Origin: Streptomyces sp. 1222.5
GTDB taxonomy: Bacteria; Actinomycetota; Actinomycetes; Streptomycetales; Streptomycetaceae
Direction: 5' to 3'
DNA: 64,000 bases
NCBI RefSeq assembly: GCF_900105245.1
Contig: NZ_FNSZ01000001.1
Location: forward strand, 3,658,001 to 3,722,000
The translations under genes were made by a program, and so were the position numbers. Under the pieces are notes generated by a model that was not told the origin of the DNA, made no database searches, and saw only the letters and a program-made list of their open reading frames with translations. Positions 8,051 through 16,810 of this stretch are shown piece by piece; the stretch's first letter is position 1, and every line of letters begins with the position of its first letter.

Positions 8051-9724
8051 TCAGCCGCGCGAGGCGCGGAAGGTGTCGACCGCCACGTCGAAGTACTCGC
8101 GGGCCTCGCTGACGTCGCCGACCGGCGCCGACACCCACACGTCGTACATGCGCCCGGATTCCTCCCAGCACAGGTCGAAGGTGTGCCGCGGGCCCTCGGT
8201 GGCGCTGAAGCCGTCCCAGGTGAACTCCCACAGCGCGGCGGGGTGTCCGTCGTGCTCGGTGCCGGTGACCCGGCCGTCGCGGTAACCGGGGTTGTTGGCC
8301 GGTCCCTTGGCCGCGGACCGCTCCATCACGAGCCGCGGACCGCCCGGTTGGACACCGGTGACCTTCACACCGAGGCGGAAGGTGCCGCCGGGCGAGAGGA
8401 AGAAGACACGCTCGCCCTCGCGGCTGCGGGTGAAGCCCTCCGGTACGGCGAGGGAGTACCCGGCCGGTTCCCGCGCCGTGCGGTAACCGGAGGGCGCCGG
8501 ACGCGAGCCGCCGGTGGCGCCGGGCGACGTACCCGGGGCTCCGCTGGCCGGGGGTGCGCTCGTGCCCGTGCCGGTCCGGGTCGCCGGGGACGTCGCCGTA
8601 CCGCCGGGTCGGCCCCCGCCCCCGTCCCCGCCCCCGTGCAGCAGCAGCGCCGCGGCCGACACACCGGCCCCGGCCAGCGCGGCGACGAGCAGGGCCGCGA
8701 TGAGCACCGGGCGCCGGGACGGCCGGGGCACGGCGGAGGTGAGCGGACCGCGGTGCGGGACGTCCCGCTGCGTCGGCGTGTAGGGCGCGGGCACCTTCCC
8801 CGTACGGCCCGTCCGGCTGCCGCCGAACCGGGGGACGCGCCCGTTGCCGTGGCCGCCCGCCGCACCGGGGCCGCCCGGCCCGAGGGGTGTCCGTCCCGTC
8901 TCCAGGTACGTCCGCAGCATGCGCTCGGCGTCCGCCGTGCCGAGCCGCCGGTCGGGATCGCGGTCCAGCAGGCCCCGTACGACGGGCAGCAGCGGCTCGG
9001 CCTGCGCGGGCGGCCGGATGTCGTCGGCGACCACGGCGTGCAGGATGCCGCCGAGCGAGTCGCGCCGGAACGGGGACTCGCCGCTGAGCACCGTGCACAA
9101 CAGGGCGCCCAGCGACCACAGATCGGACTCGGGCCCGGTGCGCAGCCCCGACATCCGCTCCGGAGCGGTGTATTCGGGCGAGCCGACGAAGGAGCCGGTC
9201 TCGGTGAGCGTGGTGGCGCCCGCGACCTGCGCGATGCCGAAGTCGGTGAGCACGACCCGGTCGGTGCCGGACTCGATCAGGACGTTCGCGGGCTTGATGT
9301 CCCGGTGCAGCACCCCCGCCTCGTGGGCGGTGCGCAGCGCGCTCAGCAGGGCGATGCCGATGCGCGCGGCCTCGGCGGCGTCGACCGGGCCCTGCCGGGC
9401 GATCCGGTCGGCGAGCGAACCGCCGTCCACCAACTCCATGACGAGGTAGGGCCGGTCGTCCTGCTCCACGACGTCGTGCACGACGATGATGTGCGGATGG
9501 CGCAGCTGGGCGACCGCGCGCGCCTCCCGGAAGATGCGGTCGCGGCGCCGGCGCGCGTCGTCGTCCGCGAACGAGTCGTCCGGGAGAAGCTCCTTGACCG
9601 CCACCAGGCGGCCCAGCACCTGATCGCTCGCCCGCCACACGACGCCCATGCCGCCACGCCCGATGCGTTCCTCCAGGCGGTAACGGCCCGCGATCACCCG
9701 GAAGTCGGCGCCCTCGGTCCCCAT
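8051..9724 (-). CDS. membrane Ser/Thr protein kinase with extracytoplasmic domain
   Basis: Sensor kinase of 557 residues. I chose the start at MGTEGADF, just before the kinase core. The catalytic set is complete: GRGGMGVVW, AVKEL, HRDIKPAN, DFGIAQ, YTAPER. Then come a Gly/Arg-rich linker, one helix (VLIAALLVAALAGAGVSAAA), a Gly/Ser/Thr/Pro-rich stalk and an outer domain. That domain has YSLAVPEGF, WEFTWDGF and YDVWVSAPVGD, the same plan as the flanking kinases. It lies tandemly with its neighbours on one strand and has a gap large enough for its own promoter. Ligand and substrates are unknown. Confidence 0.88.
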   Translation of the reverse strand: MGTEGADFRVIAGRYRLEERIGRGGMGVVWRASDQVLGRLVAVKELLPDDSFADDDARRRRDRIFREARAVAQLRHPHIIVVHDVVEQDDRPYLVMELVDGGSLADRIARQGPVDAAEAARIGIALLSALRTAHEAGVLHRDIKPANVLIESGTDRVVLTDFGIAQVAGATTLTETGSFVGSPEYTAPERMSGLRTGPESDLWSLGALLCTVLSGESPFRRDSLGGILHAVVADDIRPPAQAEPLLPVVRGLLDRDPDRRLGTADAERMLRTYLETGRTPLGPGGPGAAGGHGNGRVPRFGGSRTGRTGKVPAPYTPTQRDVPHRGPLTSAVPRPSRRPVLIAALLVAALAGAGVSAAALLLHGGGDGGGGRPGGTATSPATRTGTGTSAPPASGAPGTSPGATGGSRPAPSGYRTAREPAGYSLAVPEGFTRSREGERVFFLSPGGTFRLGVKVTGVQPGGPRLVMERSAAKGPANNPGYRDGRVTGTEHDGHPAALWEFTWDGFSATEGPRHTFDLCWEESGRMYDVWVSAPVGDVSEAREYFDVAVDTFRASRG

Positions 9725-9844
9725 GCGCCCATCATGCCGCACCGGACCCATGCGCTCCGGGGCGCCGATCGGCCAAGCCGAACCGCCCAACCTGCATTTC
9801 CGGCCGTCCTCGGCCGTTTCGGGCGCCTCGGCGCCGCGGCCGGA

Positions 9845-11584
9845 TCAGCCCGCCTCCGGCTGCTGCCAGCCCCGCAGTACCCACGTGAACTGCCGGCTGG
9901 TCGTCGGCCAGTCCTGGGCCGGAGCGGACATGTAGATCGCGTACTCGGTGCCCTGACGCGAGAAGTACGTCTCCTCGATGGCGCGCCGGGGGCCGGGGAC
10001 GAAGGGCGGGTCGTTCTTCAGCGCCGTCCAGGTGTATTCCCACACCGCGCCCTTGCAGTCGCGGTAGGTGTTCTCGGTCATCTGCACGCGCTTGTAGTCG
10101 AGCAGCCGCTGCAGCTGCTGCTCCAGGTCCTTCTGGTGGGACACCGGATCGGCGAAGTCGGATGAGCCGTCGATGGCGATGCGGACGAAGTGCCTGCCCT
10201 GGTCCGGCGTGTAGTCGACCTGCTTGAGATCGCCCTGGATGGAGTACACCTTGCGCTTCCAGCCCTTGGGCAGGGAGAGGCTGAAGCCCAGCGGGTCGTG
10301 GTAGGTCCGCCAGCCGGCCGGGATCGCACCGCCCGGGCTCGGTGACGCGCCGCCGCCCGAGGACGCCGGCGCGGGACTCGTGCCGTCCCCCGTCCCGGTG
10401 CCGGTGTCCGATCGCGTTCCGTCCCACTTCTGGTAGGCCACCGCCGCGCCGCCGCCGAGCACGGCCGCGAAGGCGACGACGAGGGCGAGTGTGCGCAGCC
10501 GTCGTCGTGGCCGGCCCGCCGTCCGGCCGCCAGCCGCCTGGGACACGGACGCCACGGCCGTGGGGCCGGTCGCCGAACGCCCCGTGCCCGGCACCGTACT
10601 CGTGCCGTGCGTGGCAGCCGCCGTACCGGAGCCGTACCCCGAAGTGCCGTGCCCGTAGCCCGCGGTGTCCGGCCCGTGGTCCGCGGGGCCCTGCCGGCGG
10701 CTCCGGCCCGCGGACAGACCCGAGCTCTGCGTCGGAACGAACGCCTGTGCCGTGCTCGGCCGGCGGCCCTCCGCCGCCTCGGCGAGCATCTGCTCCGCGT
10801 CCTCCGCGCCCGGCCGCTGGCCCGGTTCCTTGCGCAGCATGGCGGCGATGACGGGCCCCAGCGGACCGGCGTGCCGCGGCTCCTCCGCCTCCTCCTCGAC
10901 GACCGCCTGCATCGTGCCCAGCGGCGAGGTGCGGCGGAACGGCGAGCGGCCCTCGACGGCCGTGTACAGCGTCGCGCCGAGCGCCCACAGGTCCGAGGAC
11001 GGGCCGGGGTCATGGCCGCGCACCCGTTCCGGCGCGAGGTAGTCGACCGAGCCGACGACCTCTCCGGTGCGGGTGATGGTCGTGTCGCCCTCGATCTGGG
11101 CGATGCCGAAGTCGGTGAGCAGGACACGACCGTCCTGCCCGAGAAGGACGTTGCCGGGCTTGACGTCCCGGTGCAGGACTCCGGCGGAGTGCGCGGCGCG
11201 CAGCGCCCGCAGCACCCACAGCCCGATGCGCGCGGCCTCCCGCGGCTCGACGCGTCCCTGTTCCTTGACCGCGTCGGCCAGCGAATGGCCCTCGACCAGC
11301 TCCATCACGATCCACGGGCGGCCGTCGTGTTCGAGCACGTCGTGCACGGTGACGACGGCGGAGTGGTTGATGCGCGCGGCGGCACGCGCCTCGGCGCGGG
11401 TACGGGCGAGCAGAACGGCGCGGTCGCCGTCGGAGACGTAGAGAGCGGCGGTCAACTCCTTGACGGCGACCGACCTGTGCAGCACCTCGTCGTGGGCGCG
11501 CCACACCCGGCCCATGCCGCCGCTGCCGATGGAATCGGCGAGACGGTAGCGGCCCGCTATGAGCAGGCCCTGCATCTGATTCAC
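9845..11584 (-). CDS. membrane Ser/Thr protein kinase with extracytoplasmic domain
   Basis: Sensor kinase of 579 residues, beginning (V)NQMQGLLIAGRY. The GTG start at 11584 has GCGGGG upstream; ATG 11575 is an alternative. The kinase motifs are intact: GSGGMGRVW, AVKEL, HRDVKPGN, DFGIAQ, YLAPER. A helix (LALVVAFAAVLGGGAAVAY) separates it from an outer domain with FSLSLPKGW, WEYTW and YAIYMSAP, very like the domain of the kinase at 14.6 kb. A TAGTCT -10-like box lies upstream. The outer domain probably senses a wall- or envelope-related cue; this is inferred from topology only. Confidence 0.88.
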   Translation of the reverse strand: MNQMQGLLIAGRYRLADSIGSGGMGRVWRAHDEVLHRSVAVKELTAALYVSDGDRAVLLARTRAEARAAARINHSAVVTVHDVLEHDGRPWIVMELVEGHSLADAVKEQGRVEPREAARIGLWVLRALRAAHSAGVLHRDVKPGNVLLGQDGRVLLTDFGIAQIEGDTTITRTGEVVGSVDYLAPERVRGHDPGPSSDLWALGATLYTAVEGRSPFRRTSPLGTMQAVVEEEAEEPRHAGPLGPVIAAMLRKEPGQRPGAEDAEQMLAEAAEGRRPSTAQAFVPTQSSGLSAGRSRRQGPADHGPDTAGYGHGTSGYGSGTAAATHGTSTVPGTGRSATGPTAVASVSQAAGGRTAGRPRRRLRTLALVVAFAAVLGGGAAVAYQKWDGTRSDTGTGTGDGTSPAPASSGGGASPSPGGAIPAGWRTYHDPLGFSLSLPKGWKRKVYSIQGDLKQVDYTPDQGRHFVRIAIDGSSDFADPVSHQKDLEQQLQRLLDYKRVQMTENTYRDCKGAVWEYTWTALKNDPPFVPGPRRAIEETYFSRQGTEYAIYMSAPAQDWPTTSRQFTWVLRGWQQPEAG

Positions 11585-11714
11585 GTTGCCCCGCAATGCT
11601 CTTGACAGGGTCAGACTAAGGACCGCCCCTCCCTCTGGGAACAAGCGGGGTACCAAGGTGACAGTCCTGTGACGGTTGTCGTGTTCCGGGCCGCCCCACC
11701 GGTATACGGGGCGC

Positions 11715-14405
11715 TCAACCCGTGTAGCGGTACGTCGCCGTGGCCTGGTCGTAGAGCCGCGTGATCTCGTCCCGCTGGGCTTCGGGACCGCGCACCTGGA
11801 CGAGGTGGTAGCGGCCGTCGATCAGGATCGCCATGTTGCGCACGAACAGGTCGCGTCCCTGGCCGTCGGTCCAGGTGAACTGCCCCTCCGCCATGGTCCG
11901 CCCGCCCACCTCGATGGTTCTCAGGCCGGTGGCGGTGGACCAGCTGGAGTCCCGGTACGGCTGGAGTTCCTTCTCCTTGTCCCGCTGGTAGACCATCGGA
12001 TCGCTGCCGTAGGACGAGGTGCCGTCCCGGCCGGGCACGAGGATCAGCTCGAAGTTCCCGTGCGCGTAGACCACCTGGCCGCTGCCGTTCCTGGGCGTGC
12101 GGTCCCAGCCCTTGGCCACGGCGACCTGGAAGCCGTCGGGGTCCTTGCGCAGGGTGAAGCCGTCGGCGACGGCAGGGTCGCCACCGGTCTGCGTCCCGGT
12201 GGCCGGCGCGGAGGCCGAGGGGCTGCCGTCCGGTGTGCTCCGTCCGGACGTCGGTCCGGCCGAGCGGGAGGGCGCCGGACTCGCCTGCCCCGCGCTGCCG
12301 GTGCGGTCGTCCCCCGCCGCGCCGTCCTCCTTCTGCTTCGGCATGAACAGCATCGCGTAGGCGACCGCGCCGGCCAGCAGGACCAGGATCAGCAGGAGCA
12401 GGATCCGGCCGAGGCTGCGCGGCGAACCGCGGCCCTCCCGCGCACGCTTGTGGCGGCCGTGGGGATGGGTGTCGGGCAGGGCTGCGCGGCGCCGCCGGAC
12501 CAGTTCGCCACGGCGCCGGACGATCGGCAGCCGCCTCGGGTCGGCGGGCGGGACGGGGACGACGTGCGTACCGGCGTCCGGCTCGGGCGCGGACCGCACC
12601 AGCGAGCGCAGCCAGCCGCTCAGTTCCTCGAAGTCCAGCCGGTCGGTGGGGTCCTGGCGCAGCAGCGACTCCACCACCGGGCGCAGCGGTCCGCACTCCT
12701 CGGCGAACGCGGGCGGCTCGGCGCACACCAGCTGGACCAGTTCGGCGGTGGACTCCTCGGGGTAGGGCGCGTGTCCCTGCACGGCGCGGAAGAGCAGCGC
12801 GCCGAGGGCCCACAGGTCGGTCTCGGGGCCGACCGGCGCGGCCAGCTGCCAGTTCTCGTGCACGGGCCCGGCCTGCTCCGGTGCCCACCGCTCGGTCACC
12901 GGCCCCACCACCGTCATCCGCACCTGCCGCGCCCGCTCGGCGGCCAGTGCGGTCCCGGGCCCCCGGCGTACGGCACTGCCGGCCCGCTCCTCGCCCCAGC
13001 GCGCGGTCGCCTGCGCGGGGAGAGCGGGGGTGGTGCTCCGATGGCCGGGGCCGTCGGGTGCCTGCGGGGCGAGGTCCGCCCGGGGTGCGGTGCCCGGCCG
13101 GCCGGTGTGCGGGTCGCCCGGGGGGAGACCGGCCCGCTGGGGAGCGCCGCCCAGGGCCGGGGGCGTCGCTCCGGTGCCGGTACGCGGCGCGGCGCCGTGC
13201 CAGGGCGCTCCCTGCACGCCGTAGGGGTCGGCTATCCGGCCGGGCGGCGTCGCACCGCCCGTCCCGGTGGCGTACGGCGACGGCGGCGCGGCGTCGGCCC
13301 GGCCCGTGCCGGTGTCGTCCTCGGCGGGCGGGCGGGCGCCGGGCAGGGCGGCGCGCCCGTTCTGCTGGGCCTCCTGCACGCGGGCGGCGGCACGGGCGCC
13401 CGCGCGGTAGGCGGCGATGGCACCGGCCCGGGCGGCCCGGATGTCCCCGCCGCTCTCCAGGGCCCGCTGTCCCGCCGGACCGGACGGCGCCCCGGGCGCA
13501 CCGGGCCCGCCGGAGACGCCGTCGGCCCCCGCGGACAGCCCGCCGGCCGCCCTCGCCCGGATCGCGGCCCGGCGTGCGGCCTCCGGATCGACGTCCGGCG
13601 CCGGGACACCGCCGGGACCGACAGCCTCGCCGGGCCCGCCCGCGGCGCCGCCACGAGCACCGGGGCCGGGGGAGCCCGCGGCCCCACGGTCACCTGCCGG
13701 GTGCGTGCCTGGACCTGAGCCCGGGCCCACCGCGGGTCCCGGCCCGGGCCCCTCTGCCGCCCGCGCGTCCGGCTCGAAGCCTTCCTGGGCCGGCACCGGG
13801 TCGTAGCCGCACAGGGCCTCCTCCGCCGCGCCGACCGCGAGCCCGGTGAGCATCACGCGGCCGTCGTCGCAGACGAGGACCGTACGGGCGGTGATGTTGC
13901 GGTGCACCCAGCCGTGGGCGTGCAGCACCCGGAGCGCCATCAGCACGTCGGCGGCGACCTCGGCCGCCCGGTACGGCGTCAACGGCTTGTCCGCGAGGAG
14001 CGCGGACAGCGGGCGTGCGGCCACCAGCTCGCTGACCACCCACAGTGACCCACCCTCGGCGAACACGTCGAACACCTGGTCCAGCCGGGGATGGTCGGGG
14101 ATGCGGGCCGCGGCCTGCGCGGCCTCCACGGCGCGCCGCACCGCGGGATCGGCGGGGCGCCGGGTCGCGGTCCGGGTCGCCGGTCCGGGACGGGTGGCGC
14201 GCGCCCGTGCGGTGAAGCCCTCGGGCAGCCCCTCCGCGTCGAGCACCTCGGCCTCGACGACCTCGGGCAACGGCACCTGACGGACAAGCACTTCCTGACC
14301 GCTGTAGGTGTCGAAGGCCCGGCTCTCGGTCAGCTCGTACTCGTCGGACGGCGGCAACGGCAGGCGGTACCGGTCGGCGAGCACCCGACCCGCGTAGTCG
14401 TCCAC
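11715..14405 (-). CDS. membrane pseudokinase (degenerate Hanks-type kinase) with extracytoplasmic domain
   Basis: Protein of 896 residues from a GTG with a strong GGGGGAGG site. The fold is kinase-like, but every catalytic residue is changed: the ATP lysine is R42 (VLVRQ), HRD is H168-R-N, the catalytic-loop K and N are T172 and T175, and DFG reads GLA. The glycine loop is absent. A long Ala/Gly/Pro-rich insert of about 350 residues splits the C-lobe, which resumes at TDLWALGALLF. Then come Arg/Lys-rich residues, a helix (ILLLLILVLLAGAVAYAML) and an outer domain with FQVAVAKGW and GQFTWTDG, paralogous to those of its neighbours. It probably acts as a scaffold or partner for the adjacent kinases. 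Confidence 0.85.
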   Translation of the reverse strand: MDDYAGRVLADRYRLPLPPSDEYELTESRAFDTYSGQEVLVRQVPLPEVVEAEVLDAEGLPEGFTARARATRPGPATRTATRRPADPAVRRAVEAAQAAARIPDHPRLDQVFDVFAEGGSLWVVSELVAARPLSALLADKPLTPYRAAEVAADVLMALRVLHAHGWVHRNITARTVLVCDDGRVMLTGLAVGAAEEALCGYDPVPAQEGFEPDARAAEGPGPGPAVGPGSGPGTHPAGDRGAAGSPGPGARGGAAGGPGEAVGPGGVPAPDVDPEAARRAAIRARAAGGLSAGADGVSGGPGAPGAPSGPAGQRALESGGDIRAARAGAIAAYRAGARAAARVQEAQQNGRAALPGARPPAEDDTGTGRADAAPPSPYATGTGGATPPGRIADPYGVQGAPWHGAAPRTGTGATPPALGGAPQRAGLPPGDPHTGRPGTAPRADLAPQAPDGPGHRSTTPALPAQATARWGEERAGSAVRRGPGTALAAERARQVRMTVVGPVTERWAPEQAGPVHENWQLAAPVGPETDLWALGALLFRAVQGHAPYPEESTAELVQLVCAEPPAFAEECGPLRPVVESLLRQDPTDRLDFEELSGWLRSLVRSAPEPDAGTHVVPVPPADPRRLPIVRRRGELVRRRRAALPDTHPHGRHKRAREGRGSPRSLGRILLLLILVLLAGAVAYAMLFMPKQKEDGAAGDDRTGSAGQASPAPSRSAGPTSGRSTPDGSPSASAPATGTQTGGDPAVADGFTLRKDPDGFQVAVAKGWDRTPRNGSGQVVYAHGNFELILVPGRDGTSSYGSDPMVYQRDKEKELQPYRDSSWSTATGLRTIEVGGRTMAEGQFTWTDGQGRDLFVRNMAILIDGRYHLVQVRGPEAQRDEITRLYDQATATYRYTG

Positions 14406-14567
14406 TGCGCCTCCCCCGGCCGCCCTTCGGTCACATCCGTTCGCCTCGCGGACCGTTTCGCACACCCGTCCGGCTGCGTACGGTCCGCAACCATTCACGA
14501 TACGTGCCGGAGGCAACCCGCACGGAGTGGATGACGGATTCTCACGCGGCAAACCGGCCGTGAACGT

Positions 14568-16640
14568 CTACGACTTGGGCCGGAAGGACTTCGTCAGCGT
14601 CTTCCAGGTGTCCTTGCGCAGCTCGCTGCCCCAGTTGGCGGCCTTCGCGCTGTACATCAGTCCGTAACCCTGATGCCCGTTCACCACGAAGCCCCGATCG
14701 ATGCTGCGGTACTTGGTGCCGCCCTCGGAGTAGGTGAACTCCCAGTCGGCGGTGTTCCAGTTCCGGTAGTCCACCGCCTCAATGCGGATCCGCCGGTACT
14801 GGGCGCGGACCATGCCGCGTTCCTGGTTCTTCCAGTCCGCCACCGGGTCGCTCTTGGGCGTGCTGGTCCACCCGACGAGCAGCCGCTGGCCCTCGGGCCC
14901 GGTGTAGCGGTCGCCGGCGCCGTCGGAGGACTTGAACGACCAGCCCTTGGGCAGCCCGATCGAGTAGCCCTGACCGCTCTTGCGGGTCGTGACCGCCGGC
15001 GCCGCGTCGGAGGAGCCCTTGTCGCCGGAGTCGTCCGGGTCGGACTTGTCGTCGGACGCGCTCGCGCTGGCGTCGGTCGCCTTGTCCGAGTCCGAACCGG
15101 TGCTCGCGGGAGCCGAGTTCGCGTCCCCGGCCCGGGTCCCGCCGTCCTTGCCCCGCGTGCCGCCCGTGCTCTTGTCCTGCTTGGTGGAGGCGCTGCCGCT
15201 CGCCGCGGGCGCGGCTCCGCCGCTCCCGCCGTCCTTGTCGCCGCCGTTCAGGGTCAGGACGAGCACCGTGCCGAGCACCGCGAGGGCGACCAGTACGGCG
15301 ATGACGATCAGGGTGCGCTTGGGCACCACGTCGGTCAGCGGCGCCCGGGGCACCGGACGCGGCGGCAGGTCGAGGTCCGGCGGCGGTACCACCGGCCAGC
15401 CCGAACTCGGCTTCTTCGCAGCGGTGTCCGGTGTGGTGGCGGCGTCCGGGGTGGTGGCCGCCGGCCTGCCCGCACTCCCGGTGCCCGCGGATCCGGCGGA
15501 GCCGGGCTTCGTGCCGGCGGTCGCGCCTCCCGCCCCGGCCGCAGCGCCGGTGCCGGACTTGGCCGTGCCCGGCTTGGCGGTGTCGGGCTTGGCGGTGTCA
15601 CCGCCGGTCTTCGACCGCGCCGCGGCCGCGGCGGTGGCCGCACCCGCGGCCTTGCGGACCGAACGCAGCGCGCCGCGCAGCTTCTCCCCCGCCTCCTCGC
15701 CCCGCTTGCCCTCGCGCGAGTCGGGCTGCCCCGGCAGCGGAACCACCCGCGTGGCGTCCATCGACTCCGGCTCCGGGGCGTGGACGACCACGCTCAGCAT
15801 GGCCCGGGCCCCGGCGTCGTCGAGCCGCTTGGCCGGGTCCTTGGTGAGCAGGCCGTAGATGACGTCCCTGAGCGGGCCCGCGTTCTTGGGCTCCTCCAGG
15901 GGCTCGGTCATCACCGCGGTGAGCGTGGCGATCGCCGAACCCTTGTCGTACGGCGGAATGCCTTCCACCGCCGCGTACAGCAGTCCGCCGAGCGACCACA
16001 GGTCGGCCGCCGGTCCGGGCTTGTGGCCGCGGGCGCGCTCGGGGGAGATGTAGGAGGGCGCGCCGACGAGCATGCCGGTGGAGGTGATGGACGGGTCGCC
16101 CTCGACCTGCGCGATGCCGAAGTCGGTGAGCACGACCCGGCCGTCCTCGGCGATGAGCACGTTGGACGGCTTCACGTCCCGGTGCAGGATGCCCTCGCGG
16201 TGCGCGGAACGCAGCACGTCGAGGATGGCGAGCCCCACCTCGGCGGCCCGCTTCGGCTCCAGCAGGCCGTCCTCGCGGATGACCTCGGCGAGGGACTTGC
16301 CCTCCACCAACTCCATGACGATCCAGGGCCGGTCGTCCTCGTCGACCACGTCGAAGACCGTCACCGCGCTGTTGTTGCGGATCCTCGCGATCGCCTTCGC
16401 CTCGCGCAGGGTGCGCGTGATCAGGCGCCGCTTCTCGTCCTCGTCGATGTTCGTCGGGAACCGCAGTTCCTTGACGGCGACCGTCCGGTCCAGGGTCTCG
16501 TCCTCGGCACGCCAGACGGTGCCCATGCCGCCCCGGCCCAGCACGTCTCCCAGCCGGTACCGCCCGGCGAGGAGACGCCGCTCGTTCTTGTCCCGACGAG
16601 TCTCCTGACGAGATGTTCCCGCCCGCTCCGCCTCCGACAT
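14568..16640 (-). CDS. membrane Ser/Thr protein kinase with extracytoplasmic domain
   Basis: Sensor kinase of 690 residues starting MSEAERAG. ATG 16640 has GAGGGG before it; ATG 16652 is also possible. The kinase core is complete: GRGGMGTVW, AVKEL, HRDVKPSN, DFGIAQ, YISPER. A linker rich in Ala, Thr and Gly, with repeated K-P-D-T-A type units, leads to a helix (TLIVIAVLVALAVLGTVLVL). An acidic Ser/Asp-rich stalk and the outer domain follow (YSIGLPKGW, WEFTY, YGLMYSAK). It is the first gene of the tandem kinase array in the direction of transcription. Its target is unknown; the pseudokinase immediately downstream is a candidate partner. Confidence 0.88.
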   Translation of the reverse strand: MSEAERAGTSRQETRRDKNERRLLAGRYRLGDVLGRGGMGTVWRAEDETLDRTVAVKELRFPTNIDEDEKRRLITRTLREAKAIARIRNNSAVTVFDVVDEDDRPWIVMELVEGKSLAEVIREDGLLEPKRAAEVGLAILDVLRSAHREGILHRDVKPSNVLIAEDGRVVLTDFGIAQVEGDPSITSTGMLVGAPSYISPERARGHKPGPAADLWSLGGLLYAAVEGIPPYDKGSAIATLTAVMTEPLEEPKNAGPLRDVIYGLLTKDPAKRLDDAGARAMLSVVVHAPEPESMDATRVVPLPGQPDSREGKRGEEAGEKLRGALRSVRKAAGAATAAAAARSKTGGDTAKPDTAKPGTAKSGTGAAAGAGGATAGTKPGSAGSAGTGSAGRPAATTPDAATTPDTAAKKPSSGWPVVPPPDLDLPPRPVPRAPLTDVVPKRTLIVIAVLVALAVLGTVLVLTLNGGDKDGGSGGAAPAASGSASTKQDKSTGGTRGKDGGTRAGDANSAPASTGSDSDKATDASASASDDKSDPDDSGDKGSSDAAPAVTTRKSGQGYSIGLPKGWSFKSSDGAGDRYTGPEGQRLLVGWTSTPKSDPVADWKNQERGMVRAQYRRIRIEAVDYRNWNTADWEFTYSEGGTKYRSIDRGFVVNGHQGYGLMYSAKAANWGSELRKDTWKTLTKSFRPKS

Positions 16641-16810
16641 GCGTCCCCTCATACAACCCGCCCTGACAGAGCCTCCATTGTCTCTCACCCGACAAGTGGC
16701 CGACGCCCAGGGTGCCTCTGGCCGCGGCCCGCCCTCCGCGCACCGGGCACCCCCCTGAATCATGCGTTCCGCTTACCGGGATGATGACCCGCAAGAAGGG
16801 AGGAACCGGC

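Noticed and set aside
6950..10165. 1071-residue open frame on the plus strand
   Set aside because: It runs antisense to three clear kinase genes and its translation is an Arg/Val/Gly/His-rich mirror with no domain. Such frames are expected in very G+C-rich DNA.
11715..14405. Pseudokinase as a sequencing or frame error
   Set aside because: The frame is continuous and well biased, and the substitutions are scattered single changes while flanking fold residues, helix and outer domain are kept. This fits a real pseudokinase.
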